64,000 nucleotides of DNA from Synechococcus sp. PCC 7502. GTDB taxonomy: Bacteria > Cyanobacteriota > Cyanobacteriia > Pseudanabaenales > Pseudanabaenaceae. The notes beneath the pieces are model-generated. The model saw only the letters and a list, made by a program, of their open reading frames with translations. It was not told the DNA's origin and did not search any database. The stretch is from NCBI RefSeq assembly GCF_000317085.1, contig NC_019702.1:3440394-3504393 (forward strand), given 5' to 3'. The translations under genes and the position numbers were made by a program. This document shows positions 1 to 9,734 of the stretch, one piece after another (the stretch's first letter is position 1; the number at the start of each line of letters is the position of its first letter).

Positions 1-666
1 TAAATACCAACCCATAGTCGGACGCACATTCGTAATTAAGCCATACATCCCTCCGCCAAGGGCTGTCAAAGTTCCTGCCATAATCCAAGTCCATAGGATT
101 ACGGTTTCAACATTAATACCCGTAACTCTTGCTAATTCAGGGTTATCAGCCACTGCTCGCATTGCCTTACCAATTTGGGTATTTTGTAATAAATAGTAAA
201 GCCCCGCAATTACGGCGATCGCCATCACAATTACGACAATACTATTACGGGTAATAATTAATCCCATAAAATTTAAGGCGGGAAATGTCGGCAGGTCATA
301 TTTTTGTGGTGACGCTCCCCAAAGTAAAATAATGCCATTTCGCATCACCAATGCTAAGCCTACGGACACAATCAACATTGTGGTTTCACTTGCCCGTTTT
401 TTTCTAAGCCCCGCCCATAGAATTTTTTCGCAGATTAATAAAAATATGACGGCACCCACACAACCGATCACAAAGGATAGCCAAATATTAAGCTTAAGTA
501 CGGTATTAGCAAAAAAAGCAACGTAGGCACCAAGGGTCAAAACATCACCGTGGGCATAGTTCTGTAGTCTTAAAATCCCATAGGTTAAAGTCAGACCAAC
601 GGCTGCTAGGGCAATAATGCTACCTAAAGCAATACCATCTATTCCTGATTGCAGGATTTCTTGCAT
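1..666 (-). CDS. livH: Branched-chain/neutral amino acid ABC transporter permease, LivH type (3' end beyond the window)
   Basis: An open frame starts with ATG at 666 and reads to base 1 without a stop, giving the first 222 residues of a very hydrophobic protein. The N-terminus (MQEILQSGIDGIALGSIIAL) and the later stretch GIALGSIIALAAVGLTLTYG are typical of LivH-family permeases of branched-chain or neutral amino acid importers; the family is usually about 290 residues, so roughly the last quarter lies outside. Several membrane segments are visible. In cyanobacteria this family includes the NatC/NatD permeases of the N-I neutral amino acid system, but the ATPase and binding-protein partners are not in view, so the substrate cannot be fixed. 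It is divergent from the RNase gene at 762. Confidence 0.88.
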   Translation of the reverse strand, partial: MQEILQSGIDGIALGSIIALAAVGLTLTYGILRLQNYAHGDVLTLGAYVAFFANTVLKLNIWLSFVIGCVGAVIFLLICEKILWAGLRKKRASETTMLIVSVGLALVMRNGIILLWGASPQKYDLPTFPALNFMGLIITRNSIVVIVMAIAVIAGLYYLLQNTQIGKAMRAVADNPELARVTGINVETVILWTWIMAGTLTALGGGMYGLITNVRPTMGWYL

Positions 667-761
667 ACTGAAAAATTGAGAGTAAAGAGTTTTTTGATGT
701 TATCGTGAAATGCTTAAATAAAATAGGATCATAAAATACTAGCAACCATAAAGGGGCATTT

Positions 762-2786
762 GTGGAGAAGGGAACAATGGTTGAGTTTCGGCTACATGGC
801 GATCGCCGTCTAGCTGTAGTAGATCGACCCGAAGGTAAAAAGCATTTACAGGTTATTGATGAAAATGGGACTCCGCATATTCTCCATCCTCGCCAAATCG
901 ATTTTGTAATTACAAGTTCAACAGAATCGCCTCGGTTTACGGTTAAGCAAATTCAAACTTTTTTCCAACAGGTACAAGAATTTCTCGACCCATCCAGCCT
1001 TGAAGTCGCATGGGAAATTTTAAGTGCCGATGTCCAATCCACAACTCCTGAAGATTTAGCCAGCTTACTATTTAGCGATGTTAGACCTGCTACCATCTAT
1101 GCTGCTTACTGGTTACTTAGTGACGATAAGCTCTATTTCAAGCAAAAAGGGCAGGTATATGAGCCTCGTCCCGCCTCTCAAGTTGCCGATCTCAAACATC
1201 AAAACCAATTGGCACAGGCACGCGCCCAAGAGGTAGCAAACTTTGTTAAAAAAATGCAGGATCGAGTTAATGGTGTGACCGTAGAATGGACAGCAAGCGA
1301 TCGCACTCGTCTGGAAAGTTTAGAACGATTTGCCATTCATGGGGATGAAGCCTCCGATAAATCCACAGCCTTTGAATATCTATCGGCACTGAAAAGAACT
1401 CGTAGCGAGGGCTCGGCATTTCAGCTACTTGTAGATTTAGGTATTTGGACAATTCACGAAAATTTAAATTTGCTACGGAGCCAAGTCCCCACTAAGTTTC
1501 CTGCGGATGTGCTGAATCACACTAAAGCCTGTATCGAAAACCCCAAGCCTGATCCCATGCACCGCTTGGACTTAACCCATCTCCATGTCTATACCATTGA
1601 TGATGAAAGCACTACGGAAATTGATGACGGCTTAAGTATTGAGACCTTACCGAATGGCAAACAGAGGTTATGGATTCACATTGCCGATCCCACCCGATGG
1701 ATGGAACCAAACGACATCTTAGATCGAGAAGCAAGAAAACGAGGTACTACGATCTATTTACCAACAGGGATGATTCCCATGTTCCCGCCCGCCTTGGCAA
1801 CGGGAGAGATGAGCTTAGTGCAAAGACAGATTTGCCATGCCCTTTCCTTTGCGGTGGAGTTAAGCGATCAAGGTGAAGTCGAATATTATGAAATTCATGC
1901 CAGTCTAATTAAGCCTAGCTATCGTTTGACCTACGAAGATGTGCAGGAAATGTTAGCATTAGGGGTAGAGGCAGATTTAGAAGCGATCGCTCACCATGCC
2001 CGACTCAGAGCTAGTTGGCGGTTAAATCAAGGTGCAATTAATATTAATCTACCTGAAGCGATTATTAAAGCTAATCCCCACGACAATGATCAGCTAGATA
2101 TAGAAGTAATTGATAATTCCTTTGCCCGTAAGTTAGTGGCAGAAATGATGATTTTAACGGGAGAAGTAGCAGCAAAGTATGCCCAAACCCATAATATTCC
2201 TGTTCCCTATCGGTTTCAAGGACAGCCCGAATTACCGACGGAAGAGACTCTTCAAACTTTGCCCCCAGGTCCCGTGCGTGAGTTTGCGATGGTACGTTGT
2301 ATGCAAAAAGGAGAGGTGGGGGTGATTCCTTCTCGTCATGCAGGTTTGGGCTTAGATGCCTATGTGCAGGTAACTTCTCCCATTCGCCGCTATGGAGATT
2401 TATTAATCCATTTCCAAATTAAAGCCCATGTAGCTGGCTTACCTTTACCGTTTACGGAATCAGCCCTACAAGACCTTTTAAGTATGATTGATCCAGCTAT
2501 TTATGAAGCTTCGCAAATGGAGAAACAAACCGTGCGCTATTGGAGTTTGGAATATCTACGGCGGCATCGGGATCACGTCTGGCGAGCAGTGCTGCTAGAT
2601 TGGCTCAAAGAACAGGATCGCATTGGTCTAATTTTATTGGAAGATATTGGCTTAAAAATTCCGATTAAACTAAATCGAGCCGTGAATGTGGGCGAAAACC
2701 TGAACTTAAAAGTAAGCGATGTCGATCCCCGCAGGGATATTATTCAATTTCAAGAAGCAACAATGGCAACAATTTCTGATCTCTAA
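762..2786 (+). CDS. RNase II/RNase R family 3'-5' exoribonuclease
   Basis: The 674-residue protein carries an RNB catalytic domain from about residue 270 to 600, with the metal-binding acidic cluster YTIDDESTTEIDDGLSIE (Asp280, 281, 288, 289) followed by HIADPTRWM. The last ~60 residues look like an OB/S1-type RNA-binding fold. This is the processive exonuclease family that degrades mRNA and structured RNA in the cytoplasm. The frame opens with GTG at 762 behind AAGGGG; an ATG at 777 behind GAGAAGGG is an equally good start and would remove five residues. It matches the size of the single-copy cyanobacterial RNase R-like enzymes, shorter than E. coli RNase R. The exact RNase II versus R assignment is not possible from sequence reading alone. 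Confidence 0.9.
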   Translation: MEKGTMVEFRLHGDRRLAVVDRPEGKKHLQVIDENGTPHILHPRQIDFVITSSTESPRFTVKQIQTFFQQVQEFLDPSSLEVAWEILSADVQSTTPEDLASLLFSDVRPATIYAAYWLLSDDKLYFKQKGQVYEPRPASQVADLKHQNQLAQARAQEVANFVKKMQDRVNGVTVEWTASDRTRLESLERFAIHGDEASDKSTAFEYLSALKRTRSEGSAFQLLVDLGIWTIHENLNLLRSQVPTKFPADVLNHTKACIENPKPDPMHRLDLTHLHVYTIDDESTTEIDDGLSIETLPNGKQRLWIHIADPTRWMEPNDILDREARKRGTTIYLPTGMIPMFPPALATGEMSLVQRQICHALSFAVELSDQGEVEYYEIHASLIKPSYRLTYEDVQEMLALGVEADLEAIAHHARLRASWRLNQGAININLPEAIIKANPHDNDQLDIEVIDNSFARKLVAEMMILTGEVAAKYAQTHNIPVPYRFQGQPELPTEETLQTLPPGPVREFAMVRCMQKGEVGVIPSRHAGLGLDAYVQVTSPIRRYGDLLIHFQIKAHVAGLPLPFTESALQDLLSMIDPAIYEASQMEKQTVRYWSLEYLRRHRDHVWRAVLLDWLKEQDRIGLILLEDIGLKIPIKLNRAVNVGENLNLKVSDVDPRRDIIQFQEATMATISDL

Positions 2787-2836
2787 ATGATCAAAATAAC
2801 CGATCAACTTTTGGCGGTTGGTGTGCATGGAGTTTG

Positions 2837-3502
2837 TTAGGCTGCTGGCTGATTTGATGGCATTTCCAATGAATCAAACCGAAAAGGGTTTGAAAACAAG
2901 GTTACGCCAAAAAACACAAAACCAACACCAAATAGGAATGCACCAATATCGGTAATTAAATTACCCATAGAACCTTTACTGACAAAAAGGGCACCTACCC
3001 AAAACAAAGGTGCACCTACAGCAAGGCAGAAACCACTTAATATCGGGACAAAACGTTTTTGAACGAGTGCAATGCCATATAGAATGAACCCCAAAGAAAA
3101 AATAAATATAGTCAGAAATACAATTACTCTAAAAACTAAAACTGAGGTTTCAGTTGAAGTTTCCTCAATTTGAGCGATAAAGTCTGGGGCGTGTCTTGCT
3201 AGGTATGGAATAACGAATGAATCCCAAACAGCAATTGGTAAACAAAGAAGTGATCCGACAAAAGCCAGCCAATAGCTAATAGTTAACAGGAAATTCTTTG
3301 ATGAAGCAAGAGGAACGTATATAGGTATAAAGCTACAAATTATTAAGATATAGGACAGAAACCATGCGAGGTGAACGGGAACCCATATTGGCTCCAGCGC
3401 TCCTTGTGCATTGTTTGCAGGATGAAAAAACATAAAGCTCGCAAACAGAACTCCAGCAACAATGGAAAGAAGACCACTTGCTCGGAGATTTAGGTATCCC
3501 AT
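2837..3502 (-). CDS. Hypothetical integral membrane protein (about 7 TM)
   Basis: The 221-residue product is hydrophobic along nearly its whole length, with about seven predicted membrane segments (around residues 8-28, 40-60, 72-95, 120-145, 150-175, 180-200) and a short polar C-terminal tail. I do not recognise a named family; the layout resembles small uncharacterised seven-helix proteins of the DUF4386 kind, but I see no motif that proves it. It starts with ATG at 3502 and is convergent with the upstream RNase gene. No partner gene is adjacent, so no function is proposed. Confidence 0.7.
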   Translation of the reverse strand: MGYLNLRASGLLSIVAGVLFASFMFFHPANNAQGALEPIWVPVHLAWFLSYILIICSFIPIYVPLASSKNFLLTISYWLAFVGSLLCLPIAVWDSFVIPYLARHAPDFIAQIEETSTETSVLVFRVIVFLTIFIFSLGFILYGIALVQKRFVPILSGFCLAVGAPLFWVGALFVSKGSMGNLITDIGAFLFGVGFVFFGVTLFSNPFRFDSLEMPSNQPAA

Positions 3503-3798
3503 ATTTCTTTACCTCTCAGTATTCCTAGTTGAAATCGCAACAACCAGTAATACGTCAGATCTCTCAAAATAGATCTCAGAAATGTCCAGGCATTGTTCAA
3601 GGGTTATTACCGAATTTCAGAGGTGAAGCAGGCTAACTATGTATTAGACGGAAAATTTCAGTATAACTACCGTATATTGGGTGATTATACAAAATAAATC
3701 GGTATAACTCCCTAATAAGGCAATTTATTTTAATAGGTTTCCATGACTGGCATATATCTGTTGTGGGTCTGTTTGCGCTCTTAAATTTTTCTTAGAAA

Positions 3799-4833
3799 TC
3801 AGCTTTTCTCTTTAAATTTAAGTGCAGTAACAGCATGGGTAGAGTCAAGTTCAATTACTAAATCTGCAGATGCAGATAATGGAGTTATAAAAATTTCTGG
3901 GGGTAGCGATCGCCAAAAATAATGCACAAATTTTTCAATCTCCCTAGTACTCATACCCTTACCCTGTTTTGACTCTGCGTCCTGCCGCCAACCTAGGCTA
4001 AATCGGTAATCTTGGGGCAGTAAAAGCCATAGACTATGCAGTTTTTGCCATAGAGGTAAATAGTCCTGTAATTTATGATTCATTTTATGGACAAATTGCC
4101 GATCGCCTTGCCAATTATTAATAACCACTGGATCGACGGGACGCACACCCACAAACCAACCTTCAAATAGGATAATTTGGGGCTTGATGAATATAGTTTC
4201 AGGATCGGTGCGATCGCCTGCCCCAGCATATAGCGATTTATCAAACCTTGGAATCTGCCACGGGGAGTGATCACAACACAGTTGATTGAGGGTATTGATC
4301 CCTAATTCAAGATCATGGGTACCGGGAACACCACGCCATTGAATATCTGGATCGAGTTTTTTAAGTTCTTCCCGTTCGGCATAGGTTTTATAGAGGTCAT
4401 CAAGGGAAAAACTGACGCAGGCATAGCCCATAGCTGCCAAGATCATCTGTAAAAACTTAGTCATGGTGGTTTTACCTGCCCCCTGTCCTCCGATTATGCC
4501 TTGAATGATCGGTGTTCCCTGAAATTTTGCTGCCAACTGCATTGCCAAAGGTATCCACACATACCACAGGGTTGGGATTAGAGATTCATTGATGGGAAGC
4601 GGGAATTTGGATTTTGGGGTGGTGTTGAAAATTGATTTTAATATTTGCGATCGCCTTGCTATCACCTCGTCAATATTGGCAGAATTAACATTAAACCCTT
4701 GGCAACTGGCTTGATCAAATAACAGATTAGCTTTGAGCAGATTGTGATCGAATGTTGTTAAACTGCTGGAGCCTATAAGCTTTACTAAAACAGCCAATAG
4801 ATTAGGATCAGAAAAATTACTTGTATAAAGCAT
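3799..4833 (-). CDS. glyK: D-glycerate 3-kinase (plant/cyanobacterial type)
   Basis: The 344-residue protein has a P-loop GGQGAGKT at residues 115-122, then SFSLDDLYKTYAEREEL and WRGVPGTHD, which mark the GLYK family of the phosphoribulokinase/uridine-kinase superfamily. It phosphorylates D-glycerate to 3-phosphoglycerate, the last step of photorespiratory 2-phosphoglycolate salvage, in the cytosol. The ATG at 4833 lies only about 60 bases from the divergent Hli gene start at 4893, so the two share a promoter region. Length and motif order are normal for the family. Confidence 0.9.
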   Translation of the reverse strand: MLYTSNFSDPNLLAVLVKLIGSSSLTTFDHNLLKANLLFDQASCQGFNVNSANIDEVIARRSQILKSIFNTTPKSKFPLPINESLIPTLWYVWIPLAMQLAAKFQGTPIIQGIIGGQGAGKTTMTKFLQMILAAMGYACVSFSLDDLYKTYAEREELKKLDPDIQWRGVPGTHDLELGINTLNQLCCDHSPWQIPRFDKSLYAGAGDRTDPETIFIKPQIILFEGWFVGVRPVDPVVINNWQGDRQFVHKMNHKLQDYLPLWQKLHSLWLLLPQDYRFSLGWRQDAESKQGKGMSTREIEKFVHYFWRSLPPEIFITPLSASADLVIELDSTHAVTALKFKEKS

Positions 4834-4892
4834 TAAGTATTGTTAAGATATATTTACGAATTTCAATTAAATTTCAATATTCAATAACAGCT

Positions 4893-5060
4893 ATGACAAA
4901 CAAAGTAACAAATCAAAAGGAAAATCAAAAACCAGACTTTGGCTTTAATGCGTTTGCAGAGACTTGGAATGGTCGCCTAGCTATGATTGGGTTTCTTACG
5001 GCTCTAATTAATGAATATGTCACTGGACATGGAATTTTATCTCAGCTTGGTTTGCTCTAA
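4893..5060 (+). CDS. High-light-inducible one-helix protein (HLIP/SCP)
   Basis: A 55-residue protein ending in a single membrane helix with the chlorophyll-a/b-binding signature ETWNGRLAMIGF, the hallmark of Hli/SCP proteins that bind chlorophyll and carotenoid and protect photosystem assembly intermediates in the thylakoid membrane. The frame is open upstream to 4821, but the ATG at 4893 gives the usual family length and removes a non-conserved extension that would overlap the start of the divergent kinase gene. A second family member is at 33441. Hli genes are normally induced by strong light through RpaB; I do not see a clear HLR1 box in this short intergenic region. Confidence 0.9.
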   Translation: MTNKVTNQKENQKPDFGFNAFAETWNGRLAMIGFLTALINEYVTGHGILSQLGLL

Positions 5061-5078
5061 TTCGCTTGATCTAAAAAA

Positions 5079-5930
5079 TTAGGAATGGAAGCAGATCAGG
5101 ATAAACGGTGAAGCAGCTAAAATGATCCAGCCCCAGTTAAATTTTGAACTAACTAAGGGATAATCTTCACCTGTCTCTGTCAGTAATGTCTCTATTCTTT
5201 CTTCAAGGCGATCGCTAAACTGACTGAGGGTAGCTGCGACTGTAGGAGCAAACACTGACATCCCGCCCACAGCCCAGAGTAAGGACTCTGCTAAAACTAA
5301 GGGTTCTACAGACTGCACTGCCCACCGATCCGCCCTTAATTCCCGCAATAGTAAAAGTTCCTGCCATAAAATTTCAGTTTGAGGTAACCAAGGAGTAAGC
5401 TGTCTGAAGTAGCCCAAGATAAAAAACCAAAAGGTATCTCTATAGACTAGATGTGCCTGCTCATGCTTAATTACCGCTTCTAGGTGAATGGGATCAAACT
5501 GTTGGATCATGCCCGAACTAACCACCAATTGAGGCTGCCAAAATCCGATCTGTGCCGCAAAAATACTATCGGATTCCCATATTTTAAATTTTTGGTTAAA
5601 GTCTTGACCATGTTCTTGCTGGGGCAAATGAGAAATTTGGGCTATGGTTTGCCATCCCTGCCACCACAGAATTATCCCTAACCCTAAGCTGTATAGGCAT
5701 ACAAGTAACCCAGTAACGTAACTAAGCTCTCCGACTGGTAGTCCCATCATTTTACCTTGGCTTCCCATGCACACAAGGGCGATCGCTGTACTCAGAAGTA
5801 GCAGAGGTGGAAATAAAAATCGAGTCAGGGCTGTATGCCAACGTTCATACCAAGTGGATTTGGTATTAATGAAACTGTTGCGAATACCGCAGGCTATGGC
5901 TATAGCAACTAAAATCATCAATAAATGCAT
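5079..5930 (-). CDS. M56 (BlaR1-like) membrane metallopeptidase, PetP-like
   Basis: The 283-residue protein has N-terminal and C-terminal membrane helices and a zinc-protease motif HEQAH (residues 156-160) with a downstream E198-x3-D202 pair, as in M56/BlaR1 peptidases. It lacks the penicillin-binding sensor domain of true BlaR1. It directly follows the BlaI-type repressor gene, and the two overlap at TAATG (5930). In Synechocystis the equivalent pair, PetR and PetP, controls the plastocyanin/cytochrome c6 switch: the protease degrades the repressor when copper is present. By analogy this protein probably degrades the neighbouring repressor; the signal it senses is inferred, not shown. The catalytic motif is intact. 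Confidence 0.85.
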   Translation of the reverse strand: MHLLMILVAIAIACGIRNSFINTKSTWYERWHTALTRFLFPPLLLLSTAIALVCMGSQGKMMGLPVGELSYVTGLLVCLYSLGLGIILWWQGWQTIAQISHLPQQEHGQDFNQKFKIWESDSIFAAQIGFWQPQLVVSSGMIQQFDPIHLEAVIKHEQAHLVYRDTFWFFILGYFRQLTPWLPQTEILWQELLLLRELRADRWAVQSVEPLVLAESLLWAVGGMSVFAPTVAATLSQFSDRLEERIETLLTETGEDYPLVSSKFNWGWIILAASPFILICFHS

Positions 5931-6349
5931 TAGTTTGTCTCCTGCCCTTGACGTAATTCCTGCAATTTTTGAGCGATCGCCTCCAAGCGACTTTGAGAAG
6001 CTAGATCAAGTTCATCGGCAAAGGCAGCCACAATATCCGCATTTCCCACTTGAAGAAAGCTATGTAACTGGTTATAGGCATTTAATACTTGAAACTCCTC
6101 ACGGGAAATTAAAGCTTGCCAATATAATAACTTGTCTCTTTTTCCTGAACTCACCCAACCCTTTTTAGTTAAACGATTCAGCACCGTCATCACTGAGGCA
6201 ATGGTCAATTCTCGATCAGGATTCGCTAAAATGCGATCGTGAATATCTCTGGCTGTTAATAAACCTGAGTCCCAAATAATATTGAGAATTTCTGATTCCA
6301 AAGAACCAAGGGATAATTTTTGAGGGCGATGATCGGGTAAAGGTGCCAT
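5930..6349 (-). CDS. BlaI/MecI/CopY-family transcriptional repressor, PetR-like
   Basis: The 139-residue protein carries the winged-helix DNA-binding region of BlaI/CopY regulators near residues 10-75 (LSLGSLESEILNIIWD; then TIASVMTVLNRLTKKGWV) and a short C-terminal dimerisation region. It is translationally coupled to the M56 peptidase gene downstream and starts 18 bases after the stop of the Hsp70-like gene, so its own promoter may lie inside that gene. The family dimer represses until a partner protease cleaves it. In cyanobacteria the described member of this pairing is PetR, which controls petE and petJ according to copper. Neither of those target genes is in the window. Confidence 0.86.
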   Translation of the reverse strand: MAPLPDHRPQKLSLGSLESEILNIIWDSGLLTARDIHDRILANPDRELTIASVMTVLNRLTKKGWVSSGKRDKLLYWQALISREEFQVLNAYNQLHSFLQVGNADIVAAFADELDLASQSRLEAIAQKLQELRQGQETN

Positions 6350-6367
6350 TGGTGTTAAATCACAAGT

Positions 6368-9300
6368 CTAAATCACAAAACTGGGAAATACTAAGGGTTC
6401 GCTAAAGCTCTGGTTGCCACTAGACTCTAGGATTTTTAGATAGTCACCTAAAACTTGAATATATCCAGGATTGGGCGCATATAAATCGTTACCCACGGTT
6501 GTAAATAGCCGACCCGTTAAGACTTGCGGATCAAGGAGATCAGATTGAGGAGGAGCAATTAGGGATTTTTCTGGTTCTAGCCACGGTAATATACCCGCAG
6601 GCAGTTGTCCAGAAATAATTGTACTGAGGCGATCGCTACAGGCTTTGGCATTAACCCCACGATTTTGCAGTTTTTTGATTAACTCACCTAGACTTAAGGG
6701 TTCCTGTAAATTCAAGGCGCAGATTTCACTGAGTAAAAAGTAATCGGAATATTGGTGTCTATTAATTTCAAGGTTAACTTCTGGGGAGGTATCTAGGGAT
6801 TGGAAATGTAATGGGGCGATCGCTAAGCCCTGTGCCAAATTAGAATTAGGTAACTCCTGTACCTCGGCATTAGCAAATTTAGATTCCAACCATTCTCGCA
6901 CCGCAGGTAACTGGGTTGTGCCGCCAGCGATCGCAATACTAGTAATATCTTCAGGTAAAGTTGAGCCGATTAGTTCATCTACCGCCCCATTAATGGATTG
7001 AATAAACGGCTGAATTACCTTAACTTCCCAGTCTGAACGTAGGATTTTAATAGGCTTACCTCCCAAACTTCCCTGCCATGATTGAGACTCTGGCTGTTGG
7101 GAAAACCATAGTTTCATTTCCTCGGCGATCGCCAATGCTTCAATGCCAATAGAACTATTCAGTAAAAATCGTTGTAATTGGGTACGGTGATTAGGGTTAG
7201 GGCTGCCAGATGCAATAAATTTAGTGGCGGGAAATTTATCCTTAGTTTTGGCGTAGAGCAGTTCTAACACAATATCCTGATTTATCCCTAGCCCAGCATA
7301 TTCCAGAGATTCCAACCGTCTTTGTCTCGACCCAGTAAAACTGATGGTGGTGGTAAATGCTCCAGAGTTGATGCTTAGTTGGCGTAATTGTTCTTGAATT
7401 GGAAATAAACAGGCGATCGCCTGATCAATTACTAAAACTTGATCAATCGAACTCACCAAACCACTGGCAAAAACCATTTCCCGTAGATTTAAGATATAGG
7501 CATCTGACCACTGATGGGGATGCCCTAAAATTACAGTTCCAAGGCTGGCTAAAATTTCCGAAATATTACCAAGATCGGGATGGGAGGCAGTTTTAATTTG
7601 CGTAAAAAGCTCTTGACAATATACTTGTAAATCCTTCAAACTCAGGCGGTATTGATTTGTCCATTGTATTAAAGGTTGCCATGTTTGCTGTACTTGAAAT
7701 GGTAGTCCCACACGTAAAAATTGCTGTACTCCTTGTAGGGAAATTTCTATATTTTCATCTTTAGCCACTTTAGAATTTACAGAAATATTTGCAGTAATAT
7801 CGGTACTAATAACATCTGAACCTGCCCATGCTAAAGAATAAATTTGCTGGGTAACTTGATTAAATAGACAGGCACGAATTGCTGAGTAGCCAAAGTCTAT
7901 ACCTAAATGCCAGATATTAGTTGCTGAAGCATCAGGGATACGATCCATAGCATTACCATCAGGAAAATCGCTATTTAACCAAAAGTTAGCTTCCGTTTCC
8001 AGATCAGCAAATTGTGATAGTTCCTCATCCGCAATTTCTTGAATTTCTGGGACTTCTTGAATCTTAGGTATTTCCGTCAAACCCAAAGGAGTAACTGGAT
8101 TTGAAACTAAATCTAGCTCTCTCTCCAGTTCTTGATTAAGGCGATCAGATTCACTTAGTGCTTCAAATTCTTCTGGTTTATTAGCTTCTATTTCATCTAT
8201 TAGAGAAAACGAGGGGAACTGCTCATCTTGTGGTTCATAGACTATTTCGGGGGATATTTCTGAGAACAGGTCAGACTGCTCGGCAAATGGATCAGCAACT
8301 ATATCTGGATTTGGCTCATGATCAGAGCGATCAGAACTCAGATCAAGGTCATTCCATAAATTTAGGTTCTCATCTAAGCTGGTATCTGTAAATAAATCTA
8401 ATTCTCCAGAATTTTCTGTGTTAGATTGCCCAAGGGAAGTAACTTCTTCATTTATCTCTAAATCTGAGGTTGATAAATATACTTCCTCATGTTCATTTTG
8501 ACTGAGAATATCTAACGTCGCACTTTCTGCAAATAGATTAAGTTCATGATCTTCGGATTGCTCTCCAACTTGATCATATTCACCTGAATTATTCTCTATA
8601 TTCTCTATGCTTGGCTCTGCTATTGAATCTAGCTCTGAATCTAAATGTGATTCTAAGTCATCTTCAATATTAAACAAACCTAAATCTTGATCAAGTTCAT
8701 CAAGTTCAAAATTAGGTTCTGTGACCTCTTCAGAGAAAGCCTCAGAAACAAATGGTTGCAGAGGTTCACTGTTATTAGTTTCTAAACTGAGAAGATCATT
8801 TAGAGTAGCTATGGCAGAATATTGATCATCTAAGGAATCATCTTGATTATCAAACCTAGCATCTTCTAAATCTGTATTATCTAACTCATTCAGACTTAAA
8901 TCGACTTGGGATTGCTCAATAAACTGATCGAGTCGCTCAAGGTCGGTGGATTCATTTTCTAAATCCTCTGGTTCTGGAGTTGATTGATCGGTCAAGGAGA
9001 ATTCATTGTCATCGCTATATTCACCTAAATAATCAGCAGTAGCGAAGGGATCAAATACTTCCGTTTCTGCCTGCTCTGTTTCTAATAAATAGTTATTTTC
9101 ATCTAAAGAGTTATCCGCAAAATTCTGTGATAGAGAGCTTTCTTTCCAAATACTTAATTCTTCTGTATCTTCAACATTAGAATCTTCAGCATCGGCTTTA
9201 ATATTTGCTTGATATGAATCCACTAAGTCAGAAATATTACTCCCAAAGGCTTCTTGGGGTTCAAGATCGGCAAATAAGTTTAATTCTATATTGCTATCAT

Positions 9301-9703
9301 CTTCTTCACTTACTTCTGAAAAAAGCTCAGATTCAGATTCTAGATCACTCAGTTCTAAATCTTCTCTTTCGACTTCTTGCTGATCTGGATCAAGTTCTAA
9401 AAAATCAGAAGTTATAACCTGCTCTACAGCTTTTCCTAGCCTTTCCAGTTGTTGATAATGCTGAAATTTTAGATCATCAATTTTAGCTTGCAGCTCCATC
9501 TCTAGTTCCTGCCTTTGAGTTGCGAGTTGCTGTTCAAAGTAAGTTTTTAGGGTTTGGGTGAGATGGGAATTTACTTCATTAATTAAAAGTGATCGCTCTT
9601 GTTGCCAAATTTCTTGAATTGCTGTAGTTACGCTCTGACTGACACTTTGGCTAACAGTTTGACTAATAAGATTCGCAAGCTGTTCCTGTTCCGTTCTTTC
9701 CAT
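6368..9703 (-). CDS. Giant acidic Hsp70/actin-fold ATPase-like protein
   Basis: The product has about 1111 residues from the ATG at 9703 (an upstream TTG at 9724 is possible; neither has a clear Shine-Dalgarno). Residues 1-100 are Gln/Glu-rich and look coiled coil. Roughly residues 105-585 are extremely acidic and low in complexity (Asp, Glu, Ser, Leu, Asn), with recurring ELNLFAD/DLFSE-like motifs. From about residue 596 an actin-like nucleotide-binding domain begins with IWHLGIDFGYSAIRACLF and later shows IAIAGGTTQLPAVREWL, the Hsp70 phosphate/adenosine signatures. A usual DnaK substrate-binding domain is not evident; the C-terminus is unrelated sequence. It lies 31 bases after the malic enzyme gene. 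Function unknown. Confidence 0.8.
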   Translation of the reverse strand: MERTEQEQLANLISQTVSQSVSQSVTTAIQEIWQQERSLLINEVNSHLTQTLKTYFEQQLATQRQELEMELQAKIDDLKFQHYQQLERLGKAVEQVITSDFLELDPDQQEVEREDLELSDLESESELFSEVSEEDDSNIELNLFADLEPQEAFGSNISDLVDSYQANIKADAEDSNVEDTEELSIWKESSLSQNFADNSLDENNYLLETEQAETEVFDPFATADYLGEYSDDNEFSLTDQSTPEPEDLENESTDLERLDQFIEQSQVDLSLNELDNTDLEDARFDNQDDSLDDQYSAIATLNDLLSLETNNSEPLQPFVSEAFSEEVTEPNFELDELDQDLGLFNIEDDLESHLDSELDSIAEPSIENIENNSGEYDQVGEQSEDHELNLFAESATLDILSQNEHEEVYLSTSDLEINEEVTSLGQSNTENSGELDLFTDTSLDENLNLWNDLDLSSDRSDHEPNPDIVADPFAEQSDLFSEISPEIVYEPQDEQFPSFSLIDEIEANKPEEFEALSESDRLNQELERELDLVSNPVTPLGLTEIPKIQEVPEIQEIADEELSQFADLETEANFWLNSDFPDGNAMDRIPDASATNIWHLGIDFGYSAIRACLFNQVTQQIYSLAWAGSDVISTDITANISVNSKVAKDENIEISLQGVQQFLRVGLPFQVQQTWQPLIQWTNQYRLSLKDLQVYCQELFTQIKTASHPDLGNISEILASLGTVILGHPHQWSDAYILNLREMVFASGLVSSIDQVLVIDQAIACLFPIQEQLRQLSINSGAFTTTISFTGSRQRRLESLEYAGLGINQDIVLELLYAKTKDKFPATKFIASGSPNPNHRTQLQRFLLNSSIGIEALAIAEEMKLWFSQQPESQSWQGSLGGKPIKILRSDWEVKVIQPFIQSINGAVDELIGSTLPEDITSIAIAGGTTQLPAVREWLESKFANAEVQELPNSNLAQGLAIAPLHFQSLDTSPEVNLEINRHQYSDYFLLSEICALNLQEPLSLGELIKKLQNRGVNAKACSDRLSTIISGQLPAGILPWLEPEKSLIAPPQSDLLDPQVLTGRLFTTVGNDLYAPNPGYIQVLGDYLKILESSGNQSFSEPLVFPSFVI

Positions 9704-9734
9704 ATATGAGGAATTTAATATCAATATATTTGAA

